Assembly: GCA_021202205.1 (NCBI GenBank)
Contig: JAJQDJ010000010.1
Coordinates: 1 to 7,207, forward strand
DNA from: Erysipelotrichaceae bacterium
GTDB lineage: Bacteria > Bacillota_I > Bacilli_A > Erysipelotrichales > Coprobacillaceae
Reading direction: 5' to 3'
DNA: 7,207 nt
In this document: piece after piece, positions 6,399-7,207 of the stretch
How positions within the stretch are numbered: position 1 is the first letter of the stretch
How the letters are laid out: each line of letters opens with the position of its first letter
Position numbers and translations under genes: made by a program
Notes under the pieces: generated by a model
The model's database searches: none
Seen by the model: only the letters and a program-made list of their open reading frames with translations
What the model was told of the DNA's origin: nothing

Positions 6399-7139
6399 AT
6401 GAAAAGAATAGTAGAAATATGTTGTGGAAGTTATGAAGATGCTTTAAATGCTTATCGAGGAGGAGCAAAACGTATTGAACTCAATAGTGCATTGTATTTA
6501 GGTGGTTTGACACCATCCCTTGCTTCATTAATACTCACTAAGCAAAATACTGATTTAGAAGTTATTTGTATGGTTAGATCACGTGGAGCTGGTTTTTGCT
6601 ATAGTGAAAATGAATTTGAAGTTATGAAATATGATGCAAAGTTATTAATGGAAAAAGGTAGTGATGGATTAGCCTTTGGCTTTTTAGATATGTTTGGAAA
6701 TATTGATATAGATAAAACTAAACAAATGATCGATATTGTAAAATTTTATCATGGTACAACTGTATTTCATCGTGCCTTCGATTGTGTTTCTAATCCATTT
6801 GAAGCCATAGAAATTCTAATAGATTTAGGTGTTGATCGTGTTCTAACAAGTGGTTTAGAGAATAAAGCTATAGATGGTTTAGAACTTATTAAAGATTTGC
6901 AAGAAAAATATGCACATCAAATTCAAATACTTGCTGGAAGTGGTATCAATGTTACTAATGCTAAAACTATGATGGATGAAACAGGTATTTATCAGGTACA
7001 TAGTTCTTGCAAAGATTGGATCAATGATCCAACAACTTCAATGAATCATGTAAGCTATGCTTATGCTTCTTCTCCTCATAAAAATGATTATGATGTTGTT
7101 TCTAAACAATTAGTAGAAGAACTTATCAAGAGTATTTAA
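6399..7139 (+). CDS. cutC: CutC-family protein (PF03932 TIM barrel)
   Basis: I use the ATG at 6399, six bases after AAGGAG (6387-6392), giving 246 residues, the usual CutC length. The open frame extends upstream to 6366, but that extension is encoded by the terminator hairpin and lacks a binding site. Family signatures: VEICCGSYEDA (5-15), GGAKRIELNSALYLGGLTPS (21-40), MVRSRGAGFCYS (58-69), DGLAFGFL (89-96), FHRAFD (123-128), RVLTSG (147-152), AGSGIN (179-184) and VHSS (200-203). The third motif usually reads MxRPRGGDFxYS, so Pro61 and Gly64-Asp65 are replaced here by Ser and Ala-Gly. The name comes from a copper-sensitivity phenotype in E. coli that was later traced largely to the MicL small RNA transcribed from within cutC. 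A role in copper handling should therefore not be assumed, and the catalytic activity is unresolved. I see no convincing promoter in the 39-base gap, so expression probably depends on read-through of the typA terminator or on a promoter inside typA. Confidence 0.95.
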   Translation: MKRIVEICCGSYEDALNAYRGGAKRIELNSALYLGGLTPSLASLILTKQNTDLEVICMVRSRGAGFCYSENEFEVMKYDAKLLMEKGSDGLAFGFLDMFGNIDIDKTKQMIDIVKFYHGTTVFHRAFDCVSNPFEAIEILIDLGVDRVLTSGLENKAIDGLELIKDLQEKYAHQIQILAGSGINVTNAKTMMDETGIYQVHSSCKDWINDPTTSMNHVSYAYASSPHKNDYDVVSKQLVEELIKSI

Positions 7140-7207
7140 AATGTTCCTTTTTTGGCAATGTCATTAAGTTTATTTTTAAGAAATTATATGTTAATGACTT
7201 TACGGGT

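Noticed and set aside
6277..6468. Minus-strand open frame spanning the typA/cutC junction
   Set aside because: It crosses a terminator hairpin and two well-supported gene ends and has no family features.
7160..7198. An 8-bp inverted repeat (GTCATTAA / TTAATGAC) after cutC as a possible terminator
   Set aside because: The loop is 23 bases, the stem is weak and A/T-rich, and no T-run follows it within the window.
7129..7207. Possible 3' end of a convergent minus-strand gene at the right edge
   Set aside because: One minus-strand frame is open for about 26 codons to a stop overlapping cutC, but this is too short and featureless to call a gene.

Overview
The window is very AT-rich, uses the standard code (tryptophan is TGG), and has strong GGAG-type ribosome binding sites and compact intrinsic terminators. 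This points to a low-GC Firmicute. Protein composition and gene style suggest an Erysipelotrichia/Coprobacillaceae-like gut bacterium, but that assignment is an impression and rests on no database search.

Left half (1-3648, minus strand): an ABC exporter operon read leftward. Both products have the MacB/FtsX-like plan of an N-terminal ATPase, one transmembrane helix, a large extracytoplasmic domain and C-terminal helices. The promoter-proximal unit is split by an apparent one-base frameshift at a T5 run into an ATPase piece (2902-3648) and a permease piece (1547-2917). The second unit (1550 down past base 1) is an intact ATPase-permease fusion that starts in a 4-base ATGA overlap and runs off the left edge. 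The two ATPases carry complementary defects: a Gly-to-Val change in the Walker A of the first and a Leu in the signature motif of the second. Both fall in the same composite ATP site of a heterodimer.

Middle (3649-4482): a divergent control region holds a minus-strand promoter for the transporter, a plus-strand promoter for a PadR-family repressor, and a near-identical 21-bp repeat with a dyad core at both promoters, 40 bp apart. The padR-type gene overlaps a small membrane protein gene (116 aa, cytoplasmic HAAS/DUF1700-like domain plus one helix). The pair ends at a strong intrinsic terminator. The likely logic is a self-contained, inducible export or self-protection module whose repressor controls both itself and the transporter. 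The substrate is unknown.

Right half (4486-7139, plus strand): housekeeping genes. typA/bipA (ribosome-associated GTPase) has its own extended -10 promoter and its own terminator. cutC (CutC-family TIM barrel) begins immediately after that terminator with its own ribosome binding site. The last 68 bases hold no assignable gene.
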